Positions 40,682 to 51,829 of a DNA stretch of 64,000 nucleotides are shown here, one piece after another. The stretch's first letter is position 1. The number at the start of each line of letters is the position of its first letter. The notes below the pieces were generated by a model, which was not told the origin of the DNA, made no database searches, and saw only the letters and a list, made by a program, of their open reading frames with translations. The stretch is from Ypsolopha sequella (Eukaryota > Arthropoda > Insecta > Lepidoptera > Ypsolophidae), in contig OW204005.1 of the NCBI GenBank assembly GCA_934047225.1, positions 21,088,396 through 21,152,395 on the forward strand, written 5' to 3'. The position numbers and the translations under genes were made by a program.

Positions 40682-40860
40682 TTTATCAAGAGGTGTTCCG
40701 AGTGTGAACTGTGAGATGCAAGTCATAAGTCCACCCATACGTGTACCTATAAGTACACCCGCGTTTCTCTGACGATTATTACGTCTCAACGTGATGAGCC
40801 CTATCGCTCTAAGGAAACCTGCATGCCCTAAAAAGCGTGTAGTTGTGCCCGAAAATTTCT
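40682..40860 (+). repeat. Repeat J, copy 6
   Basis: AGAGGTGTTCCGAGTGTGAA, CACCCGCGTTTCTCTGACG, TCTCAACGTGATGAGCCC and AAGGAAACCTGCATGCCC. It extends beyond other J copies and resembles the longer context at 3950-4060 (GGAAAACATCG, AAACCTG). Confidence 0.5.
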
Positions 40861-41599
40861 TTATTCATCAAGATTTTCATTTAACTAATGCCTGACATAA
40901 AAAATACCTTTATAGAATTTGCAAATGTAGAAAATTAATAATCAAATCGTAACAATGAAATAATTTAAAATTATGTATTCCTAATACTCACACACATATT
41001 CAATCCGTTCTTTAAGTAATATAATATCAAAAATAGAAGCTCTTACGGTAATTAAGTGTCTGTCAGTTTGTGTGTCCATGATTATGACTAAGGTGCAATA
41101 AAAAAGGTAAAAAATGTAGTTTTAGAAATGTGATGTTTTAATGATAAGAAACGCAGCTGCGTACGTTCTTTTGTTTTGATGCATTATTGTCTAGCACGAT
41201 GTTATCTCGACTGTCGGTTTTAGTGACTTCGATAGCTTTTTAAGATATTTTAAATAAAAGTAAGTAAAGTAATAAAAAGGATGTAGCTTCGGCTTAAGTT
41301 ATTCCAAAAAGTGGCGACAGCGGTGCTGGTATAAAATTTGTGTCACGCCATCCCCGTGGGTTTTTTAGACCACAACTTCTAAAATACGGCTTTACGGGTT
41401 TTCGAATTAAGACACATTAACATAACTTAATCTAAGCGAATTAGGGCATGCAATTATTCGCAGATTTTTACTATCCGGATAACGGATAATGTATTATCCA
41501 GATAACCGGATACTTATGGTAAAAATTAATGGTAGTAATAAAAACTCCGAAAACTAAATTAAAACCGCCCAAAAAAACGGCCTACCGCAAACATCTTGA
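40861..41599. other. Unassigned AT-rich sequence
   Basis: No frame, RNA gene or repeat match was recognised. GGATAACGGATAATG and ATTATCCAGATAACCGGATA at 41477-41512 form a small inverted repeat. Confidence 0.35.
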
Positions 41600-42340
41600 A
41601 AAAAAACTTGACTCTAGTCAGAACCTAGGGTTCCGTATTGTGGATGATAAATTTAGTTTTATCATTTTTTATGGTGAATTTCTCAACCGCTTTATTTTTT
41701 CTGTAATTCTTACGTAAACGCATATTACCATGATTTTTTCATATTTTTCGGTCTACCAGTTTTGGAGATAAGAGGGGGGACATACATTTTTTTATAGATT
41801 TTCAAGGATTTCTCGAAATAGATGCAATTAAATATAGCCAAACTATATATTATTACAATAAGCTTTTTAATACCTATAATGTGATACCCATGTTGTACAA
41901 TTTTTATAAATATTTTTTTTTATTTATTTTACTTTTTTTTATATTTTTAATATATAGTTTTCCCGGTTATTGGTCAGTTATGATCTATAATGGACATTTT
42001 TTTCATATTTTTCGGTCTACCAGTTTCGGACATACACATTATTGTAGTTTTTTTAAAGATTTCACAAAACCAGTGCCAGTAAATATAGTAAAAGTATATA
42101 TTTTTACAATCATCTTTTTAGTGTCTACAGTTTGATACCCATATTGTATTTTAAGGATATTTTTTATTTTTGTCACTTTTGTTTTGAAAATATTTTAAAC
42201 AATTTCAAATTTTTCATATTTTTTTTAACAATGTAATATGTAGGCAAATTAATGCTATTTTTGTGCCAAATTTCATGTCTTTATCTTTACGGTGCTAAAG
42301 TTATGATGCTGTGAAATACGGACGGACGTAGATTAGACTT
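41600..42340 (-). repeat. Repeat G, copy 3 (reverse), long form
   Basis: On the plus strand it reads GGGTTCCGTATTGTGGATGA, then TTTCTCAACCGC, CCATGATTTTTTCATATTTT and TCGGTCTACCAGTTTTGGAG, and ends CTTTACGGTGCTAAAGTTAT near ACGGACGGACG. It has two successive 'TTTTCATATTTTTCGGTCTA' blocks (41733 and 42000), as in G copy 4, so the body carries an internal duplication. The frames at 41529-41717 and 41881-42135 are not genes. Confidence 0.75.
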
Positions 42341-43229
42341 TATTTTATCGAAACAGGGATTTCTTAAAATATTCAAAAAATATTTTATCCATAGTTGTTT
42401 ACTTATTAAATGATAAGTGCAATATTCAAGTAGAGCAACTTTCATGATACAGTTCGCCTCTCCATAAGAATCTACGCGAGGGAAAGGGAGCAACCGTGCG
42501 AGCGGGAGGTAAAATGACGTCGAGCTACACAACACACGTCTGAACGCTGCGATGTCCCAGCAAAACTGAGGGAAATATCGACGCGTTTTGTGTTTTAAAA
42601 TCTCGATAAGTTTCGATTTGATAAATGTTCTTAAAATTATTTTTTAAATACCGTTTTTTGTTATTTCACTTATTAATAGTTCTATTCTAAGTGTTTTAAA
42701 TTTGACTACGCTAAACGATACTTTTCTAGTAGAAAAAAAATATTTTAACAGTGGTTGAATTCATAAAATCACAACTACTTAAAGCACTCGAAATAAGAAA
42801 ACTAAAGTATTATCGAAAAAAGGAACCAGGTAAGATTATTGTTGAAGATATGGGAATAAATGTTACCTGAATGAATTTCTTGTTTTTGTCATAATTTTTA
42901 CGTGACGTGTGCATGAATGAGACTCTCAACGCATAGAACATAAATAAAGGTATGTTTAAAGCCTAAAAAACCTATTAAAAGTACCATCAAAGTAAATGAA
43001 AAAATAAGTTTTGAAATCTTCAAATTCCACACTATAAATTAACGTAAAATGTATTTTATTTATTGCTTTCTTACTAACTAAAATAAAATTTTTCTTTTCT
43101 GATAATTCTGCAAGAATACTGATTTTTAGGGGACTGGAGCCTTAAGAGGTGTTGCGCCGAATCGGTACCAATTACTACTCAACCCTGGAAAAATAAAGAA
43201 AAGTCTTCAACGACTTCACATTTTGAAAA
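42341..43229. other. Unassigned sequence, part GC-richer
   Basis: At 42450-42560 it is richer in GC (AAGAATCTACGCGAGGGAAA, CAACCGTGCGAGCGGGAGG) with a minus frame of 82 codons that has no motif. The rest is AT-rich. It may include host promoter or exon sequence but nothing decisive is seen. Confidence 0.3.
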
Positions 43230-43863
43230 CCGGTTTTTAGACTTGCATATCTACTTCAGTAAATAATGTATTATTTTGATAAAATAGTATATTATTTTTG
43301 GATACTTTTTCTACGGATCTGTTAAAACAGAAACGCGATTGAAGAAATTCGGCTCGATAGAAATATTTATTGAAATTAGGTCTTTTTCGACACCAATTCT
43401 CCTGGTTTGACAATTTAGCGTGACATATAGACTGCAACTATATTTTATAAGATAGGTTTTAAAGGTATCTAGGACCTGCGGGCCTATTGTGTATCTCTAG
43501 TTGCCTTCTGGACTGGGTGTCTATCATCAAAAACATAGTTAAACTATCGAATTCCGATGTCCTAAGGATATTTTCGCACTTGAAGTGACGACACAGATTG
43601 TTAATAGTTCAATACCCACTAAAGGCAATTTTGAAATTTCAGTTTTTAGCTATGTTTTTGATGATAGGCACCTCGTGCAGTTGGCAACTAAAGATACACA
43701 ATAGGGGGGCTGGTTAAACTAAATTTTGATAGCAACTTTAGTACATTTTTATTAATATAAAACCGACTTTTTGCTACTTTTCCACGAATCCGTCCCTGTC
43801 GCACTGAGGATTTTTTCGCATATGGAGTAACAGGGACGCTAAAAATTTTACATATCGCCTTAG
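43230..43863 (+). mobile_element. A-family MITE A2, copy b, with nested Y
   Basis: CTTGCATATCTACTTCAGTA, AACAGAAACGCGATTG, CTCGATAGAAATATTTATTG and GTCTTTTTCGACACCAATTC, then MITE Y2, then ATAAAACCGACTTTTTGC, CCGTCCCTGTCGCACTGAGG and ACATATCGCCTTA. It is the same as A2a (46851) apart from the nested Y. The left end is not clear and the right TTAA has become TTAG. Confidence 0.75.
43479..43709. mobile_element. Hairpin MITE Y, copy 2 (231 bp)
   Basis: It is flanked by CTG on both sides and nearly identical to copy 1 at 7702. Removing it leaves GACCTGGTTAAAC, which matches the uninserted A2a site at 47128-47140. Copy 3 sits at the same place of another A2 element. Confidence 0.88.
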
Positions 43864-45035
43864 ACGAACATTCGCGACACAAAACGAACAACAACGAACG
43901 AACACCGATTCTCCTCGGTTTGCTACCCCCTTAGTATCCATACGAAACTTGTAGCATCGGCCCCTCGGTTCTAATTAGGACATATTGTTTACCAATACAG
44001 AGTTGAAGTGATGTATGTATAGGTGTCCTTTGCAAACATTTGACTAGTGAAATATGAGAGAACCCATATTAGGGATATAGGTAGACATAGAAATGTTAGT
44101 TATGTATTTACGGGAAATTTAGATAGAAAACTACATAAGGCCTAGTCTACAACAATCTACAGTAGAGCCACTGAGTGATGGCGCCTATGACTTTTAAATG
44201 CCTACAAAGTATCGTAATTATTTATAAGCAAGTGTTAATTAAAAATGTAATACTTCATTGTTGATAGTGATGTACTACTTGTTTCGGTTATTATTTTGCG
44301 ATTTGAATGTTGCTTTATTGTGCAATAGAATTCGTATAGAAACAAAGATTTTTTTTTTTTTTTCTCATCAACAATCATATTGAGTGGTTTTGAACTTAAT
44401 GGTATTGACAGAAAGTTTATATTGGAACGCTCACTTCGTGCGCAAGGTATTTCCGGATATTCTGACGCAATTACGATAACTTTCCTCGATAGAAAAAAAT
44501 CATAAAACGGGTCTCTAAACTACGAAAAAACTGATTTTTGGTCGGCTTTTTTGAGAATAGCGCTACGATATGAAGGGTAAGCGAGAAGAGGGAACAGAAG
44601 GTAAATTTGAAATAAGTAGAAAAAATTTGCTTAGGTTATTATTTTATATATTTTATATAACTTTGCTTAGTGGGCTTATTGTAATCACAGTTAATTATTG
44701 CATAACAATTTTTTTTTTCTCAAAAGCAAACTTTACTATCAGCCCATAGCCCCCCATATTCACAGTTAAGACATTTTTTTTTTCACTTTTTGTACTAGTT
44801 ATGACCTTTTTTTTAAGTTAGGTTTTTAAGCTTCTTGAGTCCGGTTTATTTTTAAAAGCGATATTCTGCGGACCGTGTTATTTTTTTTTCAAGTTTTGTT
44901 TTCGCTCAATCATTGTTATCAAGACATTTTAGGAGATGGCACTATTTACTCAATTTTGAAAAAAACTGACAATGATCTTTCTTCCCGCGTACCCTTCATA
45001 TGTTTCATAAATATTTGTTTTATTAACCTTTAATA
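43864..45035. other. Unassigned AT-rich sequence
   Basis: No recognised frame or repeat. Several T-runs (44349-44363, 44709-44719, 44778-44785) and AATTTGCTTAGGTTATTATT-type simple sequence. It may contain decayed retroposon tails. Confidence 0.35.
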
Positions 45036-45443
45036 TTGTGATATAGGGTTGCCATCATAGTCTGAGTACTAACCGGGACATTTTGTTGTGTACTCGAAAA
45101 TATCCCTATGAGAAAAAATTCAATAAAATTTATATTGCCGTTTAATCTTTATTGCCTTTTATTACATAGTAAGTCTTTGAAATATAATATTTCTCCAAAG
45201 TAAGTGTTCGCAATAACTATGTATACCTTCTCTTGCGAGTAACATATTTTCTAAATTCAACATTTTGCCGTTGCCAATCCAAACGAATTTCAATTTCGTC
45301 ATCCAAACGAAATTGTATTGGAAATAATCTTTATAGGACATTTTGTTTTCTTTTTTATTGTGTTTGCTATTTATTTATTTATTTATTTACTTGTTTATAG
45401 CAAATAAATGGTATCTTATTCTTATCCTTATTCACGAAAAAGT

Positions 45444-45540
45444 TTAAAGTGGGTTGTAAATATTACATTACAATATTAATATTTACAATTCGACTGATGA
45501 CGACCCCATACCGAGGGTCGAAATATATCGAGTAATAATA
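45444..45540 (+). ncRNA. Hammerhead ribozyme-like motif
   Basis: CTGATGA (45494-45500) is followed by a C, then GACCC, loop CATACCGA-type, GGGTC and GAAA (45520-45523). The flanking AATATTAATATTTACAATTCG and TATATCGAGTAATAATATT can pair in part, as stems I and III would. One extra C lies between CTGATGA and stem II, which is not canonical. Such motifs are known in Penelope-like retroelements and retrozymes. Whether this cleaves cannot be told from sequence. Confidence 0.4.
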
Positions 45541-45546
45541 TTTTTT

Positions 45547-45910
45547 TCTATGAAAGTGCTCTTAAAGGATCAAAACCGAACAGAAAGTCGATTATTAGGG
45601 CTTTATATTATTATATTTTTTTAATTATTTACAATTGTTGGCTAACCTGCCTTTGCAGCCTTTCCTGTGTACCATAAATGTTATACTTTTTTTCCACTGT
45701 TTAACGGCTCTGGATACAGTCCTTTTGAGCCAATCATAATTTAAAGTTCACAAGGTTATATTTGTTTTATTTCCTCACACTATGCATTGAAAAACGAAGT
45801 ATGATACATGGGCGTAAGAGCAATGAATTACTCGCTCGCAATATTACGCTCGTGTTTTAAATCGTCCTCGTAATTTATTCCTTTTCGGCCTTGTAGCATG
45901 AACTACTATT
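45547..45910 (+). repeat. Repeat H, copy 5
   Basis: GTGCTCTTAAAGGATCAAAA, AACAGAAAGTCGATTATTAG, GTTGGCTAACCTGCC and GATACATGGGCGTAAGAGC through AACTACTATT. Two small deletions (near the start and at the CTCGCTACG core, here CTCGCTCGCAATATTACGCT) distinguish it. Confidence 0.75.
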
Positions 45911-46164
45911 TTAATGTTTTAATACTAAAAAATAAACAAAATAAATAAATATTAACACATATTATAACGGTTAGTTTGCCGGAACATTGGGTAGATCAAC
46001 CGGGACGAGCGGGACTGGACCTTGCAGCCGGTGACATGTCCCGGTGTACCGGGACGAATGGCGACCCTATTGTAATAGGAAATATTTTTAATTACAAGTC
46101 CTAATGTAACCGCAAATTCATAATAACTGTAGTTTTGTATGCGCAGCAGTTTATTAGAGCCTGC

Positions 46165-46650
46165 TCAAATTCTCAATCTTTGTATTCGCTATATCTTTGG
46201 TCTTCGAAAGTACGATCATGGGCTCTACCGCGTAATTATCATTTGTATCAACTTCAAGCAAATGCATGCGAAATTCAACGCGTGCAAAAGAGATGGCATG
46301 TTAGGCGGGCGTCGTCGCACGCACGACAAATTTCAATCTCAAGTTGATGTTGATGAAAATGAGAATTACGCGGTAGACCCGCATATCTCACAATCTCGCT
46401 CTGAATTGAGTTGGCTTAATATTAAGCTCCGTAGAAATGCACACATCCTTGCTTTTCTTTATAGTATTTTGAACAACTCATGTTCTCCTCCCTATCTCAA
46501 AGATCGTTTTATCCCCTTTAGTTCCCTTGGACGTCTTCTACGTCCAAGTAAAACACTGCTTCTCCGTACTCCAGAACATTCTACTCAAATGTATTCTAAT
46601 TCCTTTACTGTGTCAGCAATTCGACTTTGGAATAATCTTCCACTTCATAG
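46165..46650 (+). pseudogene. LINE copy 3, RT C-terminal fragment with in-frame MITE
   Basis: It continues the reading of LINE copy 1 from LNLCIRYIFGLRKYDH to IRLWNNLPLH. A 162-bp MITE (46220-46381) plus its 3-bp duplication adds 55 codons without a stop, so a 207-codon frame (46139-46762) spans it. The frame start at 46139 lies outside the LINE. After 46650 the similarity ends in non-LINE DNA. Confidence 0.88.
46220..46381. mobile_element. Small MITE Z2, 162 bp, read through in frame
   Basis: Inverted ends GGGCTCTACCGCGTAATTAT, then CATTTGTATCAACTT, and ATGTTGATGAAAATGAGAAT, then TACGCGGTAGACCCG. It is flanked by CAT. The length is a multiple of three and the strand read by the LINE has no stop. 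The ends resemble the GGGTCTACCGCG element at 38995. Confidence 0.85.
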
Positions 46651-46850
46651 ATTCAAAAACAAAAACGTTGGTGCAGGACGGAAGTTTAGCTTCATGCTTT
46701 ATCTAATAGTTCTGTGCTTGATACTTACTCAATTTGCACGGAAGTTCTCCAACCGTAGATAGGTAATAAATCATTGCACTTTACCTTTCGTTTCTTTTTT
46801 TTGTCAATATTTAAGTACGATTCGGAATCTGTTTCGGGCCATAGCTTTCC

Positions 46851-47287
46851 TTAAGGCGCTACACACTTTAAGAACACACTTTAATCGACACTTTAAGAAC
46901 TTGCATATCTACTTCAGTAAATAATGTATTATTTTAATAAAATTGTATATTATTTTTGTTTTTTTTTCTAGGGATCTGTTAAAACAGAAACGCGATTGGA
47001 GAAATTCGGCTCGATAGAAATATTTATTGAAATGAGGTCTTTTTCGACACTAATTCTCCTGGTTTGACAATTTAGAATGACATATGGACTGCAATTATAT
47101 TTTATTAGATGGGTTTTAACGGTATCTAAGACCTGGTTAAACGAAATTTTGATAGCATTTTTAGTACATTTTATATTAATAAAAAACCGACTTTTTGCTG
47201 CTTTTCCTCGAATCCGTCCCTCTCGCACTGAGGGTTTTTTCGCATTTGGAGTAACAGGGACGCTAAAACTTTTACATATTGCCTTAA
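46851..47287 (+). mobile_element. A-family MITE A2, copy a, 437 bp, complete
   Basis: It is bounded by TTAA at 46851 and 47284. GGCGCTACACAC, ACAGAAACGCGATTGGAG, ATGAGGTCTTTTTCGACAC, TAAGACCTGGTTAAACG (the uninserted Y target), AAAAAACCGACTTTTTGC and ACATATTGCCTTAA. It is the reference for A2b and A2c. Confidence 0.85.
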
Positions 47288-47826
47288 CCGTGTCTGGTAT
47301 ATAGATATTAAAATAAGCATGTATATCCTTTATTCAATTTAAAAAAGTGATGAGTTTCATTTGATCTTCAGTGACGTCATCATCATACATTTCAATACGA
47401 AAATAGTTATACGAAAATAGAAAATAGTTAGTGAAATTACGAAAAACAAGAAAGCAAAGTTTTTTTTTTGTTGCGAGTCTCGAGTTTGATTCAAAGGCAC
47501 AAGAAACAAAATAAATTTGTTTTCGTGTGACACATACAACTTTTCACCTCACTAGCGAGGAAACACAAGATGTAAAGACAATATTTTCAAACGAACTTAT
47601 AAGCATTCAATGGTTTCAATGGTTTTTTTCTTTAAATAATACACCATATAAAAATATTGGACATGAAAAAAAAATTGAGGAATGTTAATTGGCTCCCGAT
47701 GCATAACGACATATACGCATTACGACACATTTGTTTAAAGAAAAAAATACGTGAAATGGTTACTCGCAAAATGACATACTCGTAGACAAAGACAAAGACA
47801 AAGAAATTTATTTGTTAAAACATGAG
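47288..47826. other. Unassigned AT-rich sequence
   Basis: No frame or repeat recognised apart from TACGCATTACGACACATTTG (47713-47732), a phrase recurring as CGTATTACGACACATTTG at 48462. Confidence 0.3.
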
Positions 47827-48221
47827 TAATAGTAGTTTATGCTACTAGGGCGAAAAGGAATAAATTACGAGGACGATTTAAAACACGAGCGTAGCGAGTG
47901 TTTTAAACGTAACCGAGTAATTTATTGCTTTTACGCCCGTGTATCATACTAGGTTTTTCAATGCATAGTGTGAGGAAATGAAAATAAATATAATCTTGTG
48001 AACTTTAAATTATAATTGGCTCAAAAGGACTGTATCCAAAGCCGTTAAACAGTGGAAAAAAAAGTATAACATCTATGGTACAAAGGAAAGGCTGCAGGTT
48101 AGCCAACCATTGTAAATAAATTTAAAAAAAAAATAATAATAAAGCCCTAGGGCAAAATAATCGACTTTTTGTTCGGTTTTGGTGCATAAAAAGTGGGCCT
48201 TTACGAGCACATGCATTAAAA
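47827..48221 (-). repeat. Repeat H, copy 6 (reverse)
   Basis: It starts TAATAGTAGTTTATGCTAC and contains the full ACACGAGCGTAGCGAGTGTT core, ending GAGCACATGCATTAAAAAA. It is flanked by the two copies of the TTACGACACATTTG phrase. Confidence 0.8.
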
Positions 48222-49395
48222 AATATAAAAGATGGTGAACGAAGAGCTTAGATCTATCACGTTTTAGCCTAAAAGGCATACAAATATTAAAGAGGTGACA
48301 ATGTGCCTCTGGTAAATATCAGTCGGACTCCTACAATTTGAATATTTAAATTCTAAATTATGTAATAAATTCTAATTCTAATAATAAATTCTAATTCCAC
48401 ATTACATGATAAGTATGTCATATTAAGTTATAAAAATGTCAAGTATAATAAATGCAAATTACGTATTACGACACATTTGTTGGAACAGGAAAATTTGAAT
48501 CCCAAAAGCCGTCCAAAATCGGAAAATCTGATAAACCGATCGAAAACGCAAATCAACACATTATCACGCGGGCGTTTCACTCTATCCGTTTTCGGTAGAA
48601 GTTCATTTGTTTATGTTTTATTCGCTCTATGGTCCTAAGTCTATGTTCCATACAAGCTGGGAGGCTATACACGTAATAACGAGAAATTCACCTTGTCTAT
48701 GGTACCCGACAAGCTGCAGGGCTGTGCATAGCCTCCTAATGTGGAGATATATGATCATACTATGATGATCTCGGCAGAATTTCGTATTGGCATTCGACCG
48801 ACTTCATCCGAGATCGTCGTACGTACGCGTCTATGTGTGCGTGCGCCTGTTTTAGCTAGTTATGCGGAGTAAACCTTTTGTAAGTGGTTATTTTGTTGTA
48901 CCCTCGGGAATTATTATTATTACCCTTTTAAATCCGAGCTCGTATCTTGTCGACGAAATTTTCTTTCTGGTACTTTTTTCTAATGCTTTTCCTATTTAAT
49001 GAAGGAGTCACTCAATTTGCACGGAAGTTCTCCGACGGTAGTTGGTAATAGATCCAACGAGGAAAACGTTTTATACCGTTTTACCGGAAGACGGCATAAT
49101 TGCATTTTCCCTCGTTATTTATAGTAAATTGAATTCTCAAACGGTGCCATATTTAATAATTATTAGTCTTTGTTAAAAATATTAACAACTTAAATAACAA
49201 ATAATATACAACTAAACTTAAAATATATAATAGTTCTTCGGAAAAAAGGGGTAAGAAGATTTTGGCCCCTATCGAGTTTCCGCCATTCTTTTTCCAGGTT
49301 TGTCCACAGATAATTCTTTTAAAAAGTTGATACAAAACAAATAACATTCATTGGCATAACCTTGTTGAGTTACGAAGATAGAAGCAACCAATTTT
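48222..49395. other. Unassigned sequence, possible unique DNA
   Basis: The part at 48560-48900 has more balanced composition (GGCGTTTCACTCTATCCG, GCATAGCCTCCTAATGTGG, CGTACGTACGCGTCTATG). ACTCAATTTGCACGGAAGTT (49010) recurs near 46727. No frame with a recognised domain. Confidence 0.3.
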
Positions 49396-50212
49396 TTAGG
49401 GTTCCGTACCTAAAAGGCACAAAAGCAAAATTTATGGTGAGACTCCGTTGTCCGTCCGTATGTCGCAGCCTCATAACTTTAACACCGTTAAAGATAAAGA
49501 CATCAAGTTTGACACAAAATAGCATTAATTTGCCCACATATCACAGTGAAAAAAAAATTATATTTTTAAACTGTTCTAAATATTTCCAAAAAAAAAGGGA
49601 GAAAAGTAAAAAATATTATCTTAAAAATACAATATGGCTATCAAATTGTAGATTTTAAAAAGTTTATTGCAAAAATATATACAGTTTTTATTACTTTATG
49701 TACGGGCACTGGTTTAAGAAATCTTTAAAAAAGACCCAAAAATATGTATGACCCCCCTTATCTCCGAAAGTGGTGACCGAAAAATATGAAAATCATGTTA
49801 ATTATAGATCATAACTGGCCAATTACAGGAAAACTATAGCAATTAAAAAAAAATTGAGCACAAATGAAAAATATAAAAAATGGAGTAAAATAAATTAAAA
49901 AAATATTTTATAAAAATACAATATGGAAATCAAATTGTAGGTATTGAAAAGTTGGTTGTAAAAATATATAGTTTGGCTATGTTTAATCTATTTCGAGAAA
50001 TCCTTGAAAAACCATAAAAAATTGTATATCCCCCCCCCTTATCTCCAAAACTAGTAGACCTAAAAATATGAAAAAAATCATGGTAATATGTGTTTACGTA
50101 AATATTACAGGAAAAATAAAGCGGTTGAGAAATTCACGAAAAAACATTATTAAATTAAATTTATCATCCACAATAGGTACGCGAGTCTGACTCGCACTTG
50201 GCTGGTTTTTTT
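49396..50212 (+). repeat. Repeat G, copy 4, long form with internal duplication
   Basis: TTAGGGTTCCGTACCTAAAA, GTGAGACTCCGTTGTCCGTC, CAGCCTCATAACTTTAAC, then two successive blocks with CCCTTATCTCC, GACCGAAAAATATG-type and 'ATCAAATTGTAG' (49640 and 49930), ending CATCCACAATAGGTACGCGA then CTCGCACTTGGC. The frame at 49362-49658 is chance. Confidence 0.8.
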
Positions 50213-50315
50213 ACATGCATTTGGCTTACTTTTGGTCATTACCGCACCTAATGGAAAGCCTCGATAAGATCTAGGATCGCGCTCGCCCAGTGATAAAGTT
50301 ACAGAAGGTGAGGCG

Positions 50316-50575
50316 TTAAGGGGATGGCCTACCCTAACAACTTTTTTTATTACCCGTCCAGCACAATAAGTCCAATGCCAAAGACCTTATTTAATAGAGG
50401 CGATTATATGTTGGCTCATTGGCCTCTTTTTCTTGGACGCGTAATACTAATAATCACGCAGCGAAACAACAAATTGGTATGTTTTTAGCTAATACTGAAA
50501 TATATTGGATTTAAGTATAACCCCTTCAAATTTTTATTACCTATTTTATGAAAAAAAAGTCAAGTTGCTTATAAG
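50316..50575 (+). mobile_element. TTAA-flanked MITE Q, copy 2 (right end decayed)
   Basis: TTAAGGGGATGGCCTACCC, AGCACAATAAGTCCAATGCC, CTCTTTTTCTTGGACGCG and AGCGAAACAACAAATTGG. It ends near AAGTCAAGTTGC, where copy 1 continues to GATCTCTTAA. Confidence 0.65.
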
Positions 50576-51084
50576 TAAAATCCTTAGATAAAAGATCAAT
50601 TTTAATCAAATATTTTTTTTTCAATCCGAGGAGATTCCGAATTACTTCGAACGAATCCTCGAAAGTCTGCCGTTGTTCATGCTCTAGCTATGCTCATGTA
50701 CAGTCTTAAGCGAAAATCTACGGAAGTCAGTAACGGATAAATGACTGATACTACGCAACTGCCTGTAACCACATTTAAGTTTTCCATGCGGTACGTGTAA
50801 ACTATATTCCCTACATTAGGTCAAAATATACTGTAAAATTATTAGTCCTAAAACCATTGACTATGTACAAAAAAACTAATTGTACGCGAGCGAACCCGCT
50901 GGCAAAAGCTAGTGAACATTCATTTTGAAATTGAGTCTATTGTCATCAATTGTTTGACAGTTCGCATCATTAAGTCATTTCACCCAGCACTCACAGATAT
51001 TCAGCTTCGCACGTGGGAATCCTCATTCATCTGGTCGCTTGGTGCCCACTTTGGACCAGGCCTTAACAAACAACACTAAAAAAC
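50576..51084. other. Unassigned sequence with a Helitron-like end
   Basis: CGAACCCGCTGGCAAAAGCT then AGTGAAC at 50892-50917 is the same type of end as the Helitron-like end at 24690. The remainder is unassigned. Confidence 0.4.
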
Positions 51085-51240
51085 AGAAAAAAAAATTGTC
51101 TTTTATATTTATAATGTCATATATCTATTGTCAATGCAACTGATGCCAAGTCCAAAAGGATTCAAAATATATCTTGCTCATATTAATTAATGTGTATAAT
51201 TTACAAAAAAACTACTATATATATCAATATTTATAAATAA
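51085..51240 (+). repeat. Degenerate hammerhead-like hairpin fragment
   Basis: AACTGATGCCAAGTCCAAAA then GGATTCAAAATATATC (51131-51166) keeps the CTGATG, stem, AAAA order of the palindrome family. One arm only is present. Confidence 0.4.
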
Positions 51241-51528
51241 ACATTTTTTTTTATCAAGAGATTTTGTTTTTGTACAGGAATTATCTTTACAGCCTTTTAC
51301 ATAAGACTAATTAACTTTGACACGTCACAGCTTACTGGAACATTTTATCAAGGAAAAACGACCTCCATACTGTTATGAAATTAATTCCTGTAATTATGTA
51401 ATCATGAAATTAGCCGAGAGTCCTTGAGCGGAAATAAGAAATTTAGATGGGAATAATTTAAGCCTTTCCGAAAATGTAATTAAGGTTAATTCAAAGACGA
51501 GGCTGAAAACCCATTAACTCATCTATAT

Positions 51529-51749
51529 ACAACGTGTAACAGAAAGGTGTAACCATATTTGAAGAGCTTATTCAGTCAATGGTATAGAACAACTTTTACT
51601 ATGGAACAAACCCTGTATGTCTGTATGAAATGTATGGAAGGGCAGATTTTTTTTTGATATTTCAGGGTTGGCTCCATAGAAAAAGTTGTTCTATACCACT
51701 GACTGAATAAGCTCTTCAAATATGGTTACACCTTTCTGTTACACGTTGT
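51529..51749. mobile_element. Hairpin MITE D, copy 3
   Basis: ACAACGTGTAACAGAAAGG and CCTTTCTGTTACACGTTGT are perfect inverted ends, flanked by TAT and ATA. Inner arms as in the other D copies, with a short loop. Confidence 0.9.
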
Positions 51750-51829
51750 ATACATAAACTTCAACTCTCTGTACCTTTATAATTTGAATTTGAACATTTA
51801 CCTACCAAACAAGTTTTTAGGATGAAAAA

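Larger units (their letters stand above)
45044..46069. mobile_element. hAT-like non-autonomous element, 1026 bp
   Basis: The ends TAGGGTTGCCATCAT and ATTCGCCACC-type reverse (GAATGGCGACCCTA) are inverted repeats. GGGAC-rich subterminal motifs (AACCGGGACA and ACCGGGACGA) recur near both ends. The flanks are TTGTGATA and TTGTAATA, an 8-bp duplication with one change. There is no transposase frame. Repeat H copy 5 and a hammerhead-like hairpin are nested inside. Confidence 0.75.

Noticed and set aside
41529..42135. Hydrophobic frames in repeat G copy 3
   Set aside because: Equivalent positions in other G copies are not open. The hydrophobicity reflects poly(T).
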